From: Vibrio sp. DW001
Lineage (GTDB): Bacteria > Pseudomonadota > Gammaproteobacteria > Enterobacterales > Vibrionaceae
DNA length: 64,000 nucleotides
Assembly: GCF_029016285.1 (NCBI RefSeq)
Contig: NZ_CP091975.1
Location: 2,356,001-2,420,000, forward strand
Direction: 5' to 3'
Below the pieces are notes generated by a model. The model saw nothing but the letters and a program-made list of their open reading frames with translations, was not told the origin of the DNA and searched no databases. The position numbers and the translations under genes are program-made. Shown piece by piece: positions 28,139 to 38,069 of the stretch. Numbering within the stretch: position 1 is the first letter of the stretch; every line of letters starts with the position of its first letter.

Positions 28139-28220
28139 ATTCCCGTGCAAACGGGAATCTTGGTGATATTGGATCCCCATTTTCATGGGGATGACATTAG
28201 TTTTCATCGGGATGACGATA
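28139..28220. repeat. Cluster of short imperfect palindromes (dispersed-repeat type)
   Basis: Three tandem units downstream of the UPF0149 gene share a core of CCC/GGG arms around a short loop and a GGGATGAC-like edge. They are at about 28139-28160 (ATTCCCGTGCAAACGGGAAT), 28172-28195 (ATCCCCATTTTCATGGGGAT) and 28200-28216 (half unit). They resemble small intergenic palindromic repeats and may also act as a terminator. Confidence 0.6.
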
Positions 28221-28264
28221 GTTTTTGCGAAAGCAATACCTAATGACCAGTGTTCGTACCTAAA

Positions 28265-29311
28265 CTAGCTTTGTAACTGCTCGGCAAAATCCAACATACG
28301 ATTTAATGGTATAAGTGACTTAACACGAATCTCCTCATCTACAAAGATTTCATGCTTGTCTGACGACCCTGTTAAGGCACTTTCTATCGAGGCTAAGCCA
28401 TTCATGGCCATCCAAGGACAATGAGCACAGCTTCGACATGTCGCGCCTGCACCGGCGGTTGGTGCTTCCATAAGCTCTTTCTCAGGAACCAACTGCTGCA
28501 TTTTAAAGAAGATACCTTTATCTGTTGCAACAATGAGCTGCTTATTCGGTAGTTCTTTTGCTGACTTAATAAGTTGACTGGTAGAACCGACTGCATCAGC
28601 CAACTCAACAACCGATGCTGGAGATTCAGGATGCACTAAAATAGCGGCTTCTGGATAAACGGCTTTCATCTCCTTTAGCGCTTTAGCGGAAAACTCGTCA
28701 TGTACAACGCATTCGCCTTGCCACAGAAGCATCTCTGCACCTGTTTTATTGGCAATATAAGAACCTAAATGACGATCAGGTCCCCAGATGATTTTCGCGT
28801 CTTCATCATCGAGATGTTCAACAATTTCTAATGCAATACTTGAGGTAACAACCCAATCTGCGCGCGCTTTAACTGCTGCTGATGTATTGGCGTAAACCAC
28901 AACCGTATGATCTGGGTGTGCATCGCAAAATTCTGTGAATTTATCTGCCGGACAACCTAAATCTAGGGAGCATTCTGCTTCTAAGGTTGGCATTAAGATA
29001 GTTTTTTCTGGGGTGAGTATTTTCGCAGACTCACCCATAAAACGAACGCCAGCAATAATTAGCGTGCTCGCCGAGTGACGATTACCAAATTTTGCCATCT
29101 CTAATGAATCGCCAACAAACCCTCCGGTTTCTTCCGCAAGAGCCTGAATCTCTGGATCAGTATAATAATGGGCAATCAATACCGCGTCTTTTTGTTTTAA
29201 CAGGCGTTTTATACTTTCAAGATGCGTTTTCTTTTGCTCATCGGTCAATAGCGTTGGTTTGGGTGGAAATGGATAAACGGTGGTTTCAATTAGATCTAAT
29301 ATGTGGCTCAT
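28265..29311 (-). CDS. nadA: NadA, quinolinate synthase
   Basis: This enzyme condenses iminoaspartate with dihydroxyacetone phosphate to quinolinate for NAD synthesis, using a 4Fe-4S cluster. The 348-residue protein shows the family motifs [40 protein letters not shown] and HPESP. The C-terminal [10 protein letters not shown] supplies the cluster cysteine. I chose the ATG at 29311 (MSHILDLIE) because it fits homologue N-termini; a TTG 18 nt upstream is possible. It stands apart from the Tol-Pal operon, which ends 207 nt upstream of this start at its own terminator. Confidence 0.96.
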   Translation of the reverse strand: MSHILDLIETTVYPFPPKPTLLTDEQKKTHLESIKRLLKQKDAVLIAHYYTDPEIQALAEETGGFVGDSLEMAKFGNRHSASTLIIAGVRFMGESAKILTPEKTILMPTLEAECSLDLGCPADKFTEFCDAHPDHTVVVYANTSAAVKARADWVVTSSIALEIVEHLDDEDAKIIWGPDRHLGSYIANKTGAEMLLWQGECVVHDEFSAKALKEMKAVYPEAAILVHPESPASVVELADAVGSTSQLIKSAKELPNKQLIVATDKGIFFKMQQLVPEKELMEAPTAGAGATCRSCAHCPWMAMNGLASIESALTGSSDKHEIFVDEEIRVKSLIPLNRMLDFAEQLQS

Positions 29312-29486
29312 TGCTTTTGCTCTATGCAACGTCAGTGAATCCGATCATTGTACACCTGATGGGGTCCCATTTTCTACCACTGTTGAACAATTGCTATTAC
29401 CACTACGACTAAATGATTAGTCGTATAGAGATACTCGATAGAGTAAACAGAAATACCAATGAAGAAATACAGGTCTAAATGAAATT

Positions 29487-29519
29487 AAAAAAATAGACCA
29501 TCAAATGGTCTATTTTTTT
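29487..29519 (-). terminator. Terminator of the Tol-Pal operon
   Basis: An AT-rich stem (core ATAGACCA, four-base loop) with long A and T tracts begins at the cpoB stop codon. It ends the ybgC-tolQRAB-pal-cpoB transcript. Confidence 0.88.
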
Positions 29520-30285
29520 ATTTAAGTTTCGATTTGGCCATCTTAGCGGAGGCTGAACCTGGATACCCATCAATCGCTTGTTGATAATATTTATTGGCTA
29601 CCGCGGGTTTACCGTTGCGGGCTGCAATATCACCAAGCTTAACCAGTGAATCAGCGCGCTTGTTTGATTTTTCGTAAGAGACGACAGAAGCAAAACTTTT
29701 TGCTGCATCAACATCTTTCTTTAGAGCGTAATTCAATTGCCCAACCCAGTAATGCGAGTTGGCTGCGTAAGACGAATTAGGGAAATCTTTTTGAAACTTA
29801 GCAAATGCCGCGAGTGCACCTGTGTAATTTTTATCTACTTGGACGAGGTAAACGGCTTTTTTATAGGCGGCTTCTTCGTTCACATTGGCAGCATACACAC
29901 CACCGTTGGCTTCTGTACCGCCACTAGTTGCAGGGGTTACATTATCAACAGGTTGCTGTTTGTCATTTCTCAAACGGTCCAACTCGATAAATAATTCTCG
30001 CTGACGTTCTAACATCTGCTTCATATCGTAGCTATTTCGTTCGACCATCCCTCTCATTTCGCTAAGTTCCCCTGCCATATCATCGATTTGCTGCTGCATT
30101 TGCAGTTGCACTCGAGATCGATTATTCAACAAACGTTCAAGTCGTTGAACATCGGTTTCAGGCATGGAGCTAACGGAAGAAGATGCGTTGCTTACATCAG
30201 ATACTGGAGCTGGTGCAGCGAACACAAGGCTCGCTGCACTGGCCAGCAACGCAAGCGAAACAACTCGCTTAAAGTTACTGAACAT
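29518..30285 (-). CDS. cpoB: CpoB (YbgF), Tol-Pal associated periplasmic protein
   Basis: This 255-residue periplasmic protein coordinates peptidoglycan synthesis with outer-membrane constriction via TolA and PBP1B in E. coli. It has a signal peptide (VVSLALLASAASLVFAAPA) and a coiled-coil region rich in Gln and Met (about 45-105). Tetratricopeptide-type repeats (AYKKAVYLVQVDKNYTGA, SYAANSHYWVGQL, ADSLVKLGDIAARNG) follow in the C-terminal half. It is the last gene of the operon. Confidence 0.94.
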   Translation of the reverse strand: MFSNFKRVVSLALLASAASLVFAAPAPVSDVSNASSSVSSMPETDVQRLERLLNNRSRVQLQMQQQIDDMAGELSEMRGMVERNSYDMKQMLERQRELFIELDRLRNDKQQPVDNVTPATSGGTEANGGVYAANVNEEAAYKKAVYLVQVDKNYTGALAAFAKFQKDFPNSSYAANSHYWVGQLNYALKKDVDAAKSFASVVSYEKSNKRADSLVKLGDIAARNGKPAVANKYYQQAIDGYPGSASAKMAKSKLK

Positions 30286-30300
30286 GAGGTCTATCCTCGA

Positions 30301-30822
30301 TTAGTATACGATAACCGCACGACGGTTTTTCGCATAGGCATCTTCAGATTGACCTAGAACTAGAGGTTTTTCCTCACCGTAGCTCATGATAGAGATTTGG
30401 TCAGATTGAACACCTAGAGCTTGAAGATATTTTGAAACGGCTTCTGCACGGTATTCACCAAGAGCGATGTTGTACTCCGGAGTACCACGTTCGTCAGCGT
30501 GACCTTCTACAGTTACTTTAATTGCAGGGTCTTTGCTTAAGAATGCCGCGTGTGCTGCTAGCATTTCTTCGTAATTACCAGAAACGGTTGCGTTATCAAA
30601 CGCAAAATAAACTGTGCTGTTTTCGCGAAGAGCTTGCTCTTTCATTTCTTGCTCTGAAAGTTGAGCATTTTGATCAACCGGAGTAGCAACAGTCGTTGTC
30701 TGCTCTTGGTTGTTCGTTTGTTGAGAAGCGGCATCAGCAGCTTCGTCGCTTGAGCTACAAGCTGTTACTGCTAGAATAGGTAGCGCAATTAAGAGCCCTT
30801 TAAAAACCTTATTAAGTTGCAT
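30301..30822 (-). CDS. pal: Pal, peptidoglycan-associated lipoprotein
   Basis: This 173-residue outer-membrane lipoprotein has the lipobox AVTAC with the lipidated Cys22. A low-complexity linker follows, then an OmpA-like peptidoglycan-binding domain. The domain is marked by [10 protein letters not shown] and [20 protein letters not shown], with the DAP-contact Asp/Arg region. It is followed 15 nt later by cpoB and preceded by tolB. Confidence 0.97.
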   Translation of the reverse strand: MQLNKVFKGLLIALPILAVTACSSSDEAADAASQQTNNQEQTTTVATPVDQNAQLSEQEMKEQALRENSTVYFAFDNATVSGNYEEMLAAHAAFLSKDPAIKVTVEGHADERGTPEYNIALGEYRAEAVSKYLQALGVQSDQISIMSYGEEKPLVLGQSEDAYAKNRRAVIVY

Positions 30823-30856
30823 CTTTTATATTCCTTTGTTTGTCAAAACTTCGTTG

Positions 30857-32209
30857 CTACAAAAACGGTGACCAAGCGGGAGCTCTAACACGCCCATTTG
30901 TTGCCGGTAACCTAGCTTTAAATCGACCATCTATAGAAACCATAGAGAGTACATTTTTCTTTCTATAAATAGAGCTATAAATGACCATACTACCATTTGG
31001 GGCAATGCTCGGAGATTCGTCCAAGAGTGTATTAGTTAACACTTGAACGGCTCCTGTCTCCAGATCTTGTTTTGCAAGATTAAAACCTGAATTAGATCGA
31101 TTCACCATAATTAAGAATCTTCCATCAGGGGTAATCTGCCCACCCAAGTTCTGGCTACCTTGCCAAGTTAAACGGTTAGTCGTGCCGTTTACCAAATTTA
31201 CTCGATAAATCTGAGGTTTACCACCCCGATCCGATGTAAATATTAACGATTGTCCGTCAGGATACCAGAACGGTTCCGTATTATTTGATCTACCCCGCGT
31301 TATTTGGCGTAACTTGCGCGTTGCAAGATCAAGCGTATAGACCTGAAGACTGCCGGTTTTTGACAGTACAATCGATAACGTTTTTCCATCAGGGGAGAAT
31401 TTTGGAGCTCCATTGTGGCGAGGGAATGACGTTAGTTTCTCCCTTTTGCCTGTATAGATATCCATTAAAAATATTTCTGCTTGGTTATTTTGGAAACTAA
31501 CATAAACAAGTTGGCGTCCATCTGGTGACCAAGATGGTGACATAAGCGGTTGCTTAGAGCGCAATACGAGACGTTCGTTAAAGCCGTCGTAATCGGCAAT
31601 TCTTAGTTGATACTGATACTGGTCTTTTTCGTTGATAACCACATAAGCAATACGCGTGACAAACGCCCCTTTTTCACCCGTTAACTGCTCGTAAACAAGG
31701 TCTGAAATACGGTGTGCATATTCTCTTAAGCGTTCACCAGGTACCGTTGCTCGCTTATTAAATAATATATGATCTTTAGAAAGCACCAGTTCGCCATCGG
31801 CACTGAGTGTTTTACTTTGCCCTTTCGTCAATTGTCCTCGAATAACATCGACTAATTGATACCTCACTACATAATCACCAGCCGCATTCTGAGTAATAGA
31901 GCCAGTTAATAGTGAATCGACACCCAAATTAGTCCACTCTTCAAACTTGATTTCGCTGTCTTCATAAGGTGTTTGTGGCATTTTATTGACAGGGACGGGG
32001 CTAAATTTACCACTGCGTTGTAGATCCGACGCGATCACTTTTGATACATCATGTGGCAGCTTAGTTGTGCCTTCCCACTTAAAAGGTACGATACCAATAG
32101 GTCTAGCCGAATCGATACCTTCTGTTATTACTAATTCCAGTGCGGCATTGGCCATAGGGCTCAAACTTGCACTTAATATTAATAATCCGGTGATAAGTTT
32201 TTTAATCAA
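30857..32209 (-). CDS. tolB: TolB, periplasmic beta-propeller of the Tol-Pal system
   Basis: This 450-residue protein has a signal peptide ([20 protein letters not shown]), a D1 domain and a six-bladed propeller with repeats such as [23 protein letters not shown] and [16 protein letters not shown]. It shuttles between Pal and TolA. The best start is a TTG at 32209, preceded by AGGGAAG and giving a standard signal peptide. A TTG at 32242 would overlap tolA but lacks a sensible leader. The tolA stop is 19 nt upstream. Confidence 0.93.
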   Translation of the reverse strand: MIKKLITGLLILSASLSPMANAALELVITEGIDSARPIGIVPFKWEGTTKLPHDVSKVIASDLQRSGKFSPVPVNKMPQTPYEDSEIKFEEWTNLGVDSLLTGSITQNAAGDYVVRYQLVDVIRGQLTKGQSKTLSADGELVLSKDHILFNKRATVPGERLREYAHRISDLVYEQLTGEKGAFVTRIAYVVINEKDQYQYQLRIADYDGFNERLVLRSKQPLMSPSWSPDGRQLVYVSFQNNQAEIFLMDIYTGKREKLTSFPRHNGAPKFSPDGKTLSIVLSKTGSLQVYTLDLATRKLRQITRGRSNNTEPFWYPDGQSLIFTSDRGGKPQIYRVNLVNGTTNRLTWQGSQNLGGQITPDGRFLIMVNRSNSGFNLAKQDLETGAVQVLTNTLLDESPSIAPNGSMVIYSSIYRKKNVLSMVSIDGRFKARLPATNGRVRAPAWSPFL

Positions 32210-32228
32210 AACACTTCCCTTTTTCTGA

Positions 32229-33284
32229 CTACTCTGGAGCAACGGTTAAGTTAATATCACGAAGTTTACTTGCCACATCTTTATCTGCTGGCAACGGAAA
32301 CGAGCCTACTTGTGCCACTGCGCTTTTCGATGCCGCACATAAACGCGCATCACCGCTGAGCACCTTTACACTACTCAAAATAGCACTATTACCTGCAGGT
32401 ATTAGTTTTAAGTTAACTTTACAAGACTTTCCCCTGTAGGAGTCCTCCACAAGCAGCTTACTTTGAATAAGTTGCGTATATTTTGCCGCGTACTTGTCTA
32501 TTTCTGACGCTACAAACTGTTGTTTTGCCGAGCTATTTTGAGCGGCCTCTTCTTCTAGGCCAGCAAATATGTCACCCAAAGCCGCTTCCTGCTCTTTACG
32601 CTCTCTTTCCAATTGCTTTAGTCGTTCCTGTTCTTTCTTGGCTTTCTCTTTTGCTTCTGTTGCCGCTTTCTCGCTTGCCACTCGCTGTTTTTCCGCTTTT
32701 TCAGCAAGTTCTATTTGTTTCCGAGCGTTTTCTTGGGCTTCCTTCGCGGCTTTTTCTTGGCTTAACCGCTCAACTTCCGCAGCAGCTATAGCCGTCTCTT
32801 TCGCTGCGCGTTCTTTTTCTGCTTTTTTGACCTGCTCTTGTTTCTTAACGCGCTCTGCTTCGGCCTTTGCCGTTAAGCGTTTTTGTTCCCGAATTTTTTC
32901 TTCTTCTACTCGAACCTTTTCTTGGGCGACTTTTCTATTTTTCTCTGCTGTGCGGGTCGCTTTATCGGCTTTCGCTTTATCTTCTTTGAGTTTACGAATT
33001 CTCGCTTCTTCAACTTTACGGTTTTTCTCTAACTGTTCACTCTGCTTGCGAAGCTTATTCAGGCGTTCTTGCTCTGTGTTCGCTGCAGATTTGCGTTTCT
33101 CTCTTATCTCTTTGGCCTGCTTTTGTACCATCGCAGGATCGATAACGACAGCATGAATCAGATTCCCTGTCGGCTTTGGTTTAGACATATTAAAATCTGT
33201 CCCCCAAAGCAAAGCTGCCACCAATAATAGGTGCAGGGTAATAGAGATAATGATTGCTGATGTTAGGTTCTTGTTATTTTTCAT
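32229..33284 (-). CDS. tolA: TolA, energy-transducing coupler of the Tol-Pal system
   Basis: This 351-residue protein has one N-terminal transmembrane helix ([19 protein letters not shown]). A long charged coiled-coil domain II (about residues 55-245, built of KAxxERxxKE-like heptads) and a compact C-terminal domain III (about 260-351) follow. Domain III contains two Cys (SCKVNLKL and ARLCAAS) able to form the usual disulfide. The helix interacts with TolQR; domain III reaches Pal/TolB. Colicins and filamentous phages use this protein in other bacteria. Confidence 0.93.
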   Translation of the reverse strand: MKNNKNLTSAIIISITLHLLLVAALLWGTDFNMSKPKPTGNLIHAVVIDPAMVQKQAKEIREKRKSAANTEQERLNKLRKQSEQLEKNRKVEEARIRKLKEDKAKADKATRTAEKNRKVAQEKVRVEEEKIREQKRLTAKAEAERVKKQEQVKKAEKERAAKETAIAAAEVERLSQEKAAKEAQENARKQIELAEKAEKQRVASEKAATEAKEKAKKEQERLKQLERERKEQEAALGDIFAGLEEEAAQNSSAKQQFVASEIDKYAAKYTQLIQSKLLVEDSYRGKSCKVNLKLIPAGNSAILSSVKVLSGDARLCAASKSAVAQVGSFPLPADKDVASKLRDINLTVAPE

Positions 33285-33296
33285 CTACAGCTAACG

Positions 33297-33740
33297 CTAT
33301 TCCTTGATATCGGTCAAGAGCCCAACTTTGGGAACCCCTACCTGACTTAACTCATCCAGTACTAAAACAATTTCAGCATAGGGTGTTGCTGCATCACCAC
33401 CTACTGCCACTGGTGACGTGGGTGATATCGATAATTCTGCCTTTACTCGCACAATGACATCTTGTAAAGAAAGGCCCCGCTGTACGTCTTCATTATTCAC
33501 GCTCAGTCCTAGGTTGCCCTCAGCATCTATCTCTACAATGATAAAGCTTGCGTCAGAATCGCCAGCAATATCAGAAGCCGGTTTTGCCGTAGAGGCTTGT
33601 GGCAGTTCTACATCCACTCCTTGAGTAATAAAAGGAGAAGTCACCATAAAAATAATCAAAAGCACCAACATTACGTCAATGTATGGCACGACATTGATTT
33701 CAGCGGTTAGCTTCCTTTTTTTAGGTTGATAACCTGCCAT
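33297..33740 (-). CDS. tolR: TolR, proton-channel subunit of the Tol-Pal motor
   Basis: This 147-residue ExbD/TolR-family protein has one transmembrane helix (PYIDVMLVLLIIFMVTSPF) carrying the functional Asp in YIDVMLVL. A periplasmic domain follows. It begins two bases after the tolQ stop codon, so translation is coupled. Confidence 0.96.
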   Translation of the reverse strand: MAGYQPKKRKLTAEINVVPYIDVMLVLLIIFMVTSPFITQGVDVELPQASTAKPASDIAGDSDASFIIVEIDAEGNLGLSVNNEDVQRGLSLQDVIVRVKAELSISPTSPVAVGGDAATPYAEIVLVLDELSQVGVPKVGLLTDIKE

Positions 33741-33742
33741 GA

Positions 33743-34426
33743 TTAATCCTTATCACTCATCGCTTGGCGATGGAGAATACTATGGAACTCTTCAGAAAAC
33801 GTAGCGTAAGAGTGCTCTAATTTACTCACGCGATGGCTTAAACTATTGTAAGCCATTACGGCAGGGATAGCCGCGAATAAACCCATCGCTGTCGCGACTA
33901 AAGCTTCAGCAATACCAGGGGCAACCATGGCCAGCGTCGCTTGCTTAACCTGCCCTAACGCGATAAATGCATGCATAATGCCCCACACCGTACCAAATAG
34001 GCCAATATACGGGCTGATAGAACCAACTGTCGCCAAAAACGGCAGGCTTGTTTCAAGCGATTCTACCTCTCGTGAAACGGTAACGCGCATTGCGCGGCCT
34101 GTCCCGTCCATCACAGATTCACTTGATGAACCGTAGGTTCTTCTTAAACGAGCAAATTCGGTAAAACCAGAATAAAAAATCTCTCGGCTACCAGACAGGT
34201 CGTCTTTGTTTTCTTTTACTTCCTGATATAACTTCGATAAGTCTTGGGTAGACCAAAATTTGTCTTCAAATTCAGTGGCGTCTTTTGATGCGGTTCTCAA
34301 CACTTTACTGCGTTGAATAATCATCGCCCACGAAACAACCGACATACCAAGTAATATCAACATGACAAACTTAACGAGTAAACTTGCCTGTAAAAATAGA
34401 TCTAAGATTGAAATTTCAGCGTTCAC
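33743..34426 (-). CDS. tolQ: TolQ, proton-channel subunit of the Tol-Pal motor
   Basis: This 227-residue ExbB/TolQ-family protein has three membrane helices. The second and third include [24 protein letters not shown] and [26 protein letters not shown], both hallmark stretches. The start is a GTG at 34426 inside the last codons of ybgC (11-base overlap). Confidence 0.96.
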   Translation of the reverse strand: MNAEISILDLFLQASLLVKFVMLILLGMSVVSWAMIIQRSKVLRTASKDATEFEDKFWSTQDLSKLYQEVKENKDDLSGSREIFYSGFTEFARLRRTYGSSSESVMDGTGRAMRVTVSREVESLETSLPFLATVGSISPYIGLFGTVWGIMHAFIALGQVKQATLAMVAPGIAEALVATAMGLFAAIPAVMAYNSLSHRVSKLEHSYATFSEEFHSILHRQAMSDKD

Positions 34427-34838
34427 TCTGATTCAACTCCGCAATTAATGAGCTTGGGATAGCTTGAGGTTTCATTTTTTGAATGTTCACGCATGCTACC
34501 TTAACTAGGGCTTTACACAATGTGCGGCCTTCAAGATTGACGATTTCCTGACAAAACACTATTGACGCTTTCTTCAATTCAGACACCGTGGTGACAACCG
34601 TCAGTTGGTCATCTAACCTTGCACCCTGCAAAAAGTCGATATCAATATGTCGAACAACGAAGCCTATATTTTCTACTAATAGCACCTGTTGAGAGACCCC
34701 AATATGTCGAAGTAGTTCCGTTCTTGCTCTTTCGAAATACTTCAGGTAGTTAGAATGGTATACAACACCACCTGCGTCAGTATCTTCGTAATAGATAGTA
34801 ACGGGCCATTTGAATGGAGAAGTTGTCACGTTTTGCAC
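34416..34838 (-). CDS. ybgC: YbgC, acyl-CoA thioesterase
   Basis: This 140-residue hot-dog-fold thioesterase is the first gene of the Tol-Pal operon. The catalytic signature [24 protein letters not shown] is intact. The start is a GTG at 34838; an internal GTG four codons later is possible. In E. coli the protein acts on short acyl-CoA or ACP thioesters near phospholipid-synthesis enzymes. It overlaps tolQ. Confidence 0.94.
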   Translation of the reverse strand: MQNVTTSPFKWPVTIYYEDTDAGGVVYHSNYLKYFERARTELLRHIGVSQQVLLVENIGFVVRHIDIDFLQGARLDDQLTVVTTVSELKKASIVFCQEIVNLEGRTLCKALVKVACVNIQKMKPQAIPSSLIAELNQSER

Positions 34839-34979
34839 AACCTATTGCTAATAATAATTAAATTAATTACTAACTATACCCTATCGTTATGGCAATAGTA
34901 TTGAGGAGTTGTCTTTTTTTCAAAAAATTGACGAAAAAGTGACGCTGTCCAGAAAGAACAGCATCATTTTGGATAAAAA

Positions 34980-35285
34980 TCAAACGAATAGATAGGCGAT
35001 TGTTAGATAAATGAGGATAGTGAAAGAAATATAGGGCGAAAAAAATACTTTCCACACAATATGAATAGGGGTAAAACCTACACCAAATATTACGCCTGAG
35101 CAGATAGCCCAAAGAAACAGCGGCCCGATTACTGCGTTAAAGCCCCCAATAGCACTGCTGTATTGATTGGGGTCCCACATTAACAGCCCAGCGTGACCGA
35201 TTGCCAATAGGAAAGACAATGCCCTAAAAGGGGTTTTATTTATAGGCTCATGCATTTGATTTAAAAAAACATTAATTTTATTCAT
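34980..35285 (-). CDS. ybgE: YbgE, cyd operon membrane protein
   Basis: This 101-residue protein has three hydrophobic segments (ALSFLLAIGHAGLLMW, GPLFLWAICSGVIFGVG, PYISFTILIYLTIAYLF). Its length and composition fit the YbgE family. In most relatives ybgE follows cydX directly; here cheV and its flanks separate the two, so ybgE probably needs its own promoter. Its function is unknown; it accompanies cytochrome bd. Confidence 0.82.
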   Translation of the reverse strand: MNKINVFLNQMHEPINKTPFRALSFLLAIGHAGLLMWDPNQYSSAIGGFNAVIGPLFLWAICSGVIFGVGFTPIHIVWKVFFSPYISFTILIYLTIAYLFV

Positions 35286-35685
35286 GCCACAAATTGACCA
35301 CGCCTAAATATCTTCCCATTATTCTACCATTTATTTTTCTTTAATTTCATGTTTTTAAAGTACTTATTGAATTTCACGCTCATATATTGACCATGAGTTA
35401 TTAGAGGGTAATTTGTCACTTCTGAAGATTCCTTTTCTAAACATTCCGAGGGTATTGGCTTCAATAACTGTATTTTTGTCCTAGTAACCTATTGAGAAAG
35501 AAGACTTTAATTCAAAGTTCAAGTGATTAATCCCTCATAACTCACGAGTAATTTCATCGAGCTAGTGGTACTAATCATAAGGAAAGGTCATACTGACCAA
35601 ATAATTAATTGATGCTCGTGATACTAGGAACGTGTGTTGGTTCCTTTGTATAATGTTACACAAGCTAAAAATAGGTTTAGTAGAT
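35286..35685. other. AT-rich region between ybgE and cheV
   Basis: This 400-base non-coding stretch must hold the divergent promoters of ybgE and cheV. No clear operator, hairpin or RNA gene is visible. The cheV ribosome binding site is weak (AGG around 35673). A TTG at 35632 would extend the cheV frame by 18 codons with no support. Confidence 0.35.
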
Positions 35686-36621
35686 ATGTCAAACTCCAAT
35701 ATTTTAATGGAATCCGGAACAAATGAACTTGAAATAGCTGAATTTCGATTAATCAGAGAATTACCTGATGGCGGAACGAAAGTAAATAGTTATGGAATTA
35801 ATGTCGCTAAAGTTCGGGAAATTATTCGATATCCAGAAATGACCGACTATCCCAAGGGCGACAAGCACATCGTTGGTGTTTTTAAGTCGAGAGAAAAGGT
35901 GACCCCCTTAATACATTTAGCTAAATGGTTAGGAATATCCGAAAAACAACCCTCTTCTGACCAGTATGTCATCGTTACCGATTTTAATGGGGTAACAAAC
36001 GGTTTTTTAATTGATTCAATTAATCGTATTCATCGAGTTTCATGGTCTGATTTAGAGGCTGCAGGTGAGATCTCTTTGGCAGGAGAAGATAATTGTATTG
36101 TTGCATCCGTTAACATAGAAGACAGATTAGTCTTCATTCTAGATTTCGAACTGATCATTGCTGAAATGAACTCAGATATTAATATGAGCCAATACAATAT
36201 AAACACAGATAATAATGTTGACTTATCACCTGAGAAGAAAAGACGAAGAGCACAACATACAATCCTAATTGCAGACGACTCTAAGTTCATACTGGAACAA
36301 TTAAAAACGGTTGTTTCTGAGTCAGGGTATATGGTTGAAACCGCTACAGATGGCGAACAAGCACTCAATTATTATGAAGCTAATAAACAGAGCATCAGTG
36401 CTATTGTTTCAGATGTAGAAATGCCTAAAGTAGATGGTTTATTCTTATGCAGAACGATAACTAGCCAGCCCAATCACCCACCAGTGTTGATTTTTTCGTC
36501 TACTATGACGAAAGAAAACAAATTAAAGGCACTCGAAGTCGGCGCTACTGAAACACTCACTAAGCCTGAAATTCACAAATTGATTCCCTTGCTTGATGAA
36601 CTAATATTCCCTAATGGATAG
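35686..36621 (+). CDS. cheV: CheV, chemotaxis coupling protein with receiver domain
   Basis: This 311-residue protein fuses a CheW-like domain (about 10-170: EIAEFRL, INVAKVREIIRYPEMTDYP, PLIHLAKWLG) to a CheY-like receiver (about 187-305). The receiver has the acidic DD in LIADDSKF, the phospho-acceptor Asp243 in VSDVEMP and K in LTKPEIH. CheV couples chemoreceptors to CheA and can dampen signalling when phosphorylated. I chose the ATG at 35686 (MSNSNILMESGTNE) because it fits CheV N-termini. It is transcribed against the cyd and tol genes and sits inside their usual continuous order. Confidence 0.92.
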   Translation: MSNSNILMESGTNELEIAEFRLIRELPDGGTKVNSYGINVAKVREIIRYPEMTDYPKGDKHIVGVFKSREKVTPLIHLAKWLGISEKQPSSDQYVIVTDFNGVTNGFLIDSINRIHRVSWSDLEAAGEISLAGEDNCIVASVNIEDRLVFILDFELIIAEMNSDINMSQYNINTDNNVDLSPEKKRRRAQHTILIADDSKFILEQLKTVVSESGYMVETATDGEQALNYYEANKQSISAIVSDVEMPKVDGLFLCRTITSQPNHPPVLIFSSTMTKENKLKALEVGATETLTKPEIHKLIPLLDELIFPNG

Positions 36622-36690
36622 TTATTATCCCATTCTGGATAAAGCGAAAAAGAGGCATGTTTGACTGCCCTTCATGATATTTACTCCAAT

Positions 36691-36718
36691 AAAAAAGCCT
36701 TGTAAACAAGGCTTTTTT
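36691..36718 (+). terminator. Terminator after cheV
   Basis: A perfect 12-base stem (AAAAAAGCCTTG and complement) with a four-base loop is followed by TTTTTT. A/T symmetry means it could also stop minus-strand transcripts. Confidence 0.9.
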
Positions 36719-36775
36719 ATTGGATGGCATTTCTATTTTTAGCCCTTTAAAAGGGCCTTATCTATAGGACAGTGC

Positions 36776-36801
36776 AAATTGGCTATTTGAATAGCCAATT
36801 T
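36776..36801 (-). terminator. Hairpin at the end of cydX
   Basis: An 11-base perfect stem (AAATTGGCTAT and complement) with a four-base loop begins at the cydX stop codon and ends in a short T stretch in the minus direction. It probably ends the cydABX transcript. Confidence 0.65.
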
Positions 36802-36907
36802 ATTCACTATCTTTGTCCATCATTTCTGAATGCTCTAACCAAAGCGCATTAATTATGCCAAAAGCACAGGCAAGTAGAACACCTAAAATCCATGCAAAAT
36901 ACCACAT
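36800..36907 (-). CDS. cydX: CydX, small subunit of cytochrome bd oxidase
   Basis: This 35-residue, single-helix protein reads MWYFAWILGVLLACAFG at its start and ends in an acidic tail. It stabilises the haem-containing CydAB complex. A strong AAGGAGCC precedes the ATG at 36907, which lies 12 nt after the cydB stop. The hydrophobic WYFAWILG start is characteristic of the family. Confidence 0.94.
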   Translation of the reverse strand: MWYFAWILGVLLACAFGIINALWLEHSEMMDKDSE

Positions 36908-36919
36908 ATCAACGGCTCC

Positions 36920-38056
36920 TTAGTAAAGTGAATTCTTGTTTTCTTCGATGAACTTGTCATCAATACGACCATACATTTTGTAGTAAGACCAAGCGGTATA
37001 ACTCAAAATAATCGGTATGAAGATAGCCGCGACGACGGTCATTATTTGTAGTGTCAGCTCACTCGATGTCGAATCCCACATTGTAAGGCTTTGGCTTGGG
37101 TTTAAGCTCGAAGGCATAACAAACGGGAACATGCTGAACCCAGCCGTTAAGATAATACCTGCAGAGGTCAAACTAGAAGCTAAGAATGCGAGCCCACCAC
37201 TGTTAATGCGCGTTGCGAGGATAACCACAAGTGGCATCACCGTACCGAGTATAGGTGCAATCCACATTAGCGGATAACTGGCGTAGTTCGCCATCCAAGC
37301 TCCTGCTTCACGAACCACTTCTTTGTTCAATGGGTTTGATGCAGCAAACGTATCCACTTCACTCTTCAACGCATAGCCATCTATGGATTGAATCCAAAAA
37401 CCAGCGGCGACAAAAAGGACGGTAATAGTTAATGCACCAGCTTGAGAAACAGCGCGAGCACGATCTCTCACGGCGGCAGTGGTTTTCATTTGCAACCACG
37501 TTGTCCCCATCACTAAGAACATGGTAAGGCTGATTAAACCACAGAGCAGTGCAAATGGATTAAGTAATCCAAAGAATGATCCATGATACGTCGGCATCAT
37601 AAAATCGCTTAACGTAAATGGTATGCCTTGTAATAGGTTCCCGAATGCCACACCAAAAATAAGAGAAGGAACAAACCCACTAATACTGATAGCAATGTCC
37701 CAGTTATTTCGCCATTTAGGTGACTCAATCTTAGAACGATAATCTAGACCAATTGGTCGTAACCATAGCCCTGCTAGCGTCAAGATCATGGCAAAGTAAA
37801 AACCAGAAAATGACACAGCATATACGGTTGGCCATGCAGCAAATAGAGCACCACCAGCAGAAACTAACCAGACTTGGTTACCGTCCCAGTGAGGCGCAAT
37901 CGAGTTAATCATCACTCGGCGTTCGTTGTCCGTTTTACCGATAACAGGCACAAGGGCACAGACACCTAAATCAAACCCGTCGGCAATGGCGAAACCAATT
38001 AGTAGAACACCTACTAGTAGCCACCAAATAAATCGCAATGCTTCATAATCAAACAT
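36920..38056 (-). CDS. cydB: CydB, subunit II of cytochrome bd ubiquinol oxidase
   Basis: This 378-residue membrane protein with eight or nine helices matches E. coli CydB throughout. The N-terminal LIGFAIADGFDLGV and HWDGNQVWLVSAGGALFAAWP are family hallmarks. With CydA it forms the high-affinity terminal oxidase used at low oxygen. It is 13 nt downstream of cydA and 12 nt upstream of cydX. Confidence 0.97.
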   Translation of the reverse strand: MFDYEALRFIWWLLVGVLLIGFAIADGFDLGVCALVPVIGKTDNERRVMINSIAPHWDGNQVWLVSAGGALFAAWPTVYAVSFSGFYFAMILTLAGLWLRPIGLDYRSKIESPKWRNNWDIAISISGFVPSLIFGVAFGNLLQGIPFTLSDFMMPTYHGSFFGLLNPFALLCGLISLTMFLVMGTTWLQMKTTAAVRDRARAVSQAGALTITVLFVAAGFWIQSIDGYALKSEVDTFAASNPLNKEVVREAGAWMANYASYPLMWIAPILGTVMPLVVILATRINSGGLAFLASSLTSAGIILTAGFSMFPFVMPSSLNPSQSLTMWDSTSSELTLQIMTVVAAIFIPIILSYTAWSYYKMYGRIDDKFIEENKNSLY

Positions 38057-38069
38057 TATTTAATCTCCC

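Noticed and set aside
28139..28220. CRISPR-like array from the repeated palindromes.
   Set aside because: Units are not identical, spacers are not of equal length, and no cas genes are near.
32483..33156. Long plus-strand frames of 102 and 195 codons rich in Ser, Phe and Cys.
   Set aside because: They are mirror images of the charged coiled-coil domain of TolA; the tolA frame is clearly the real one.
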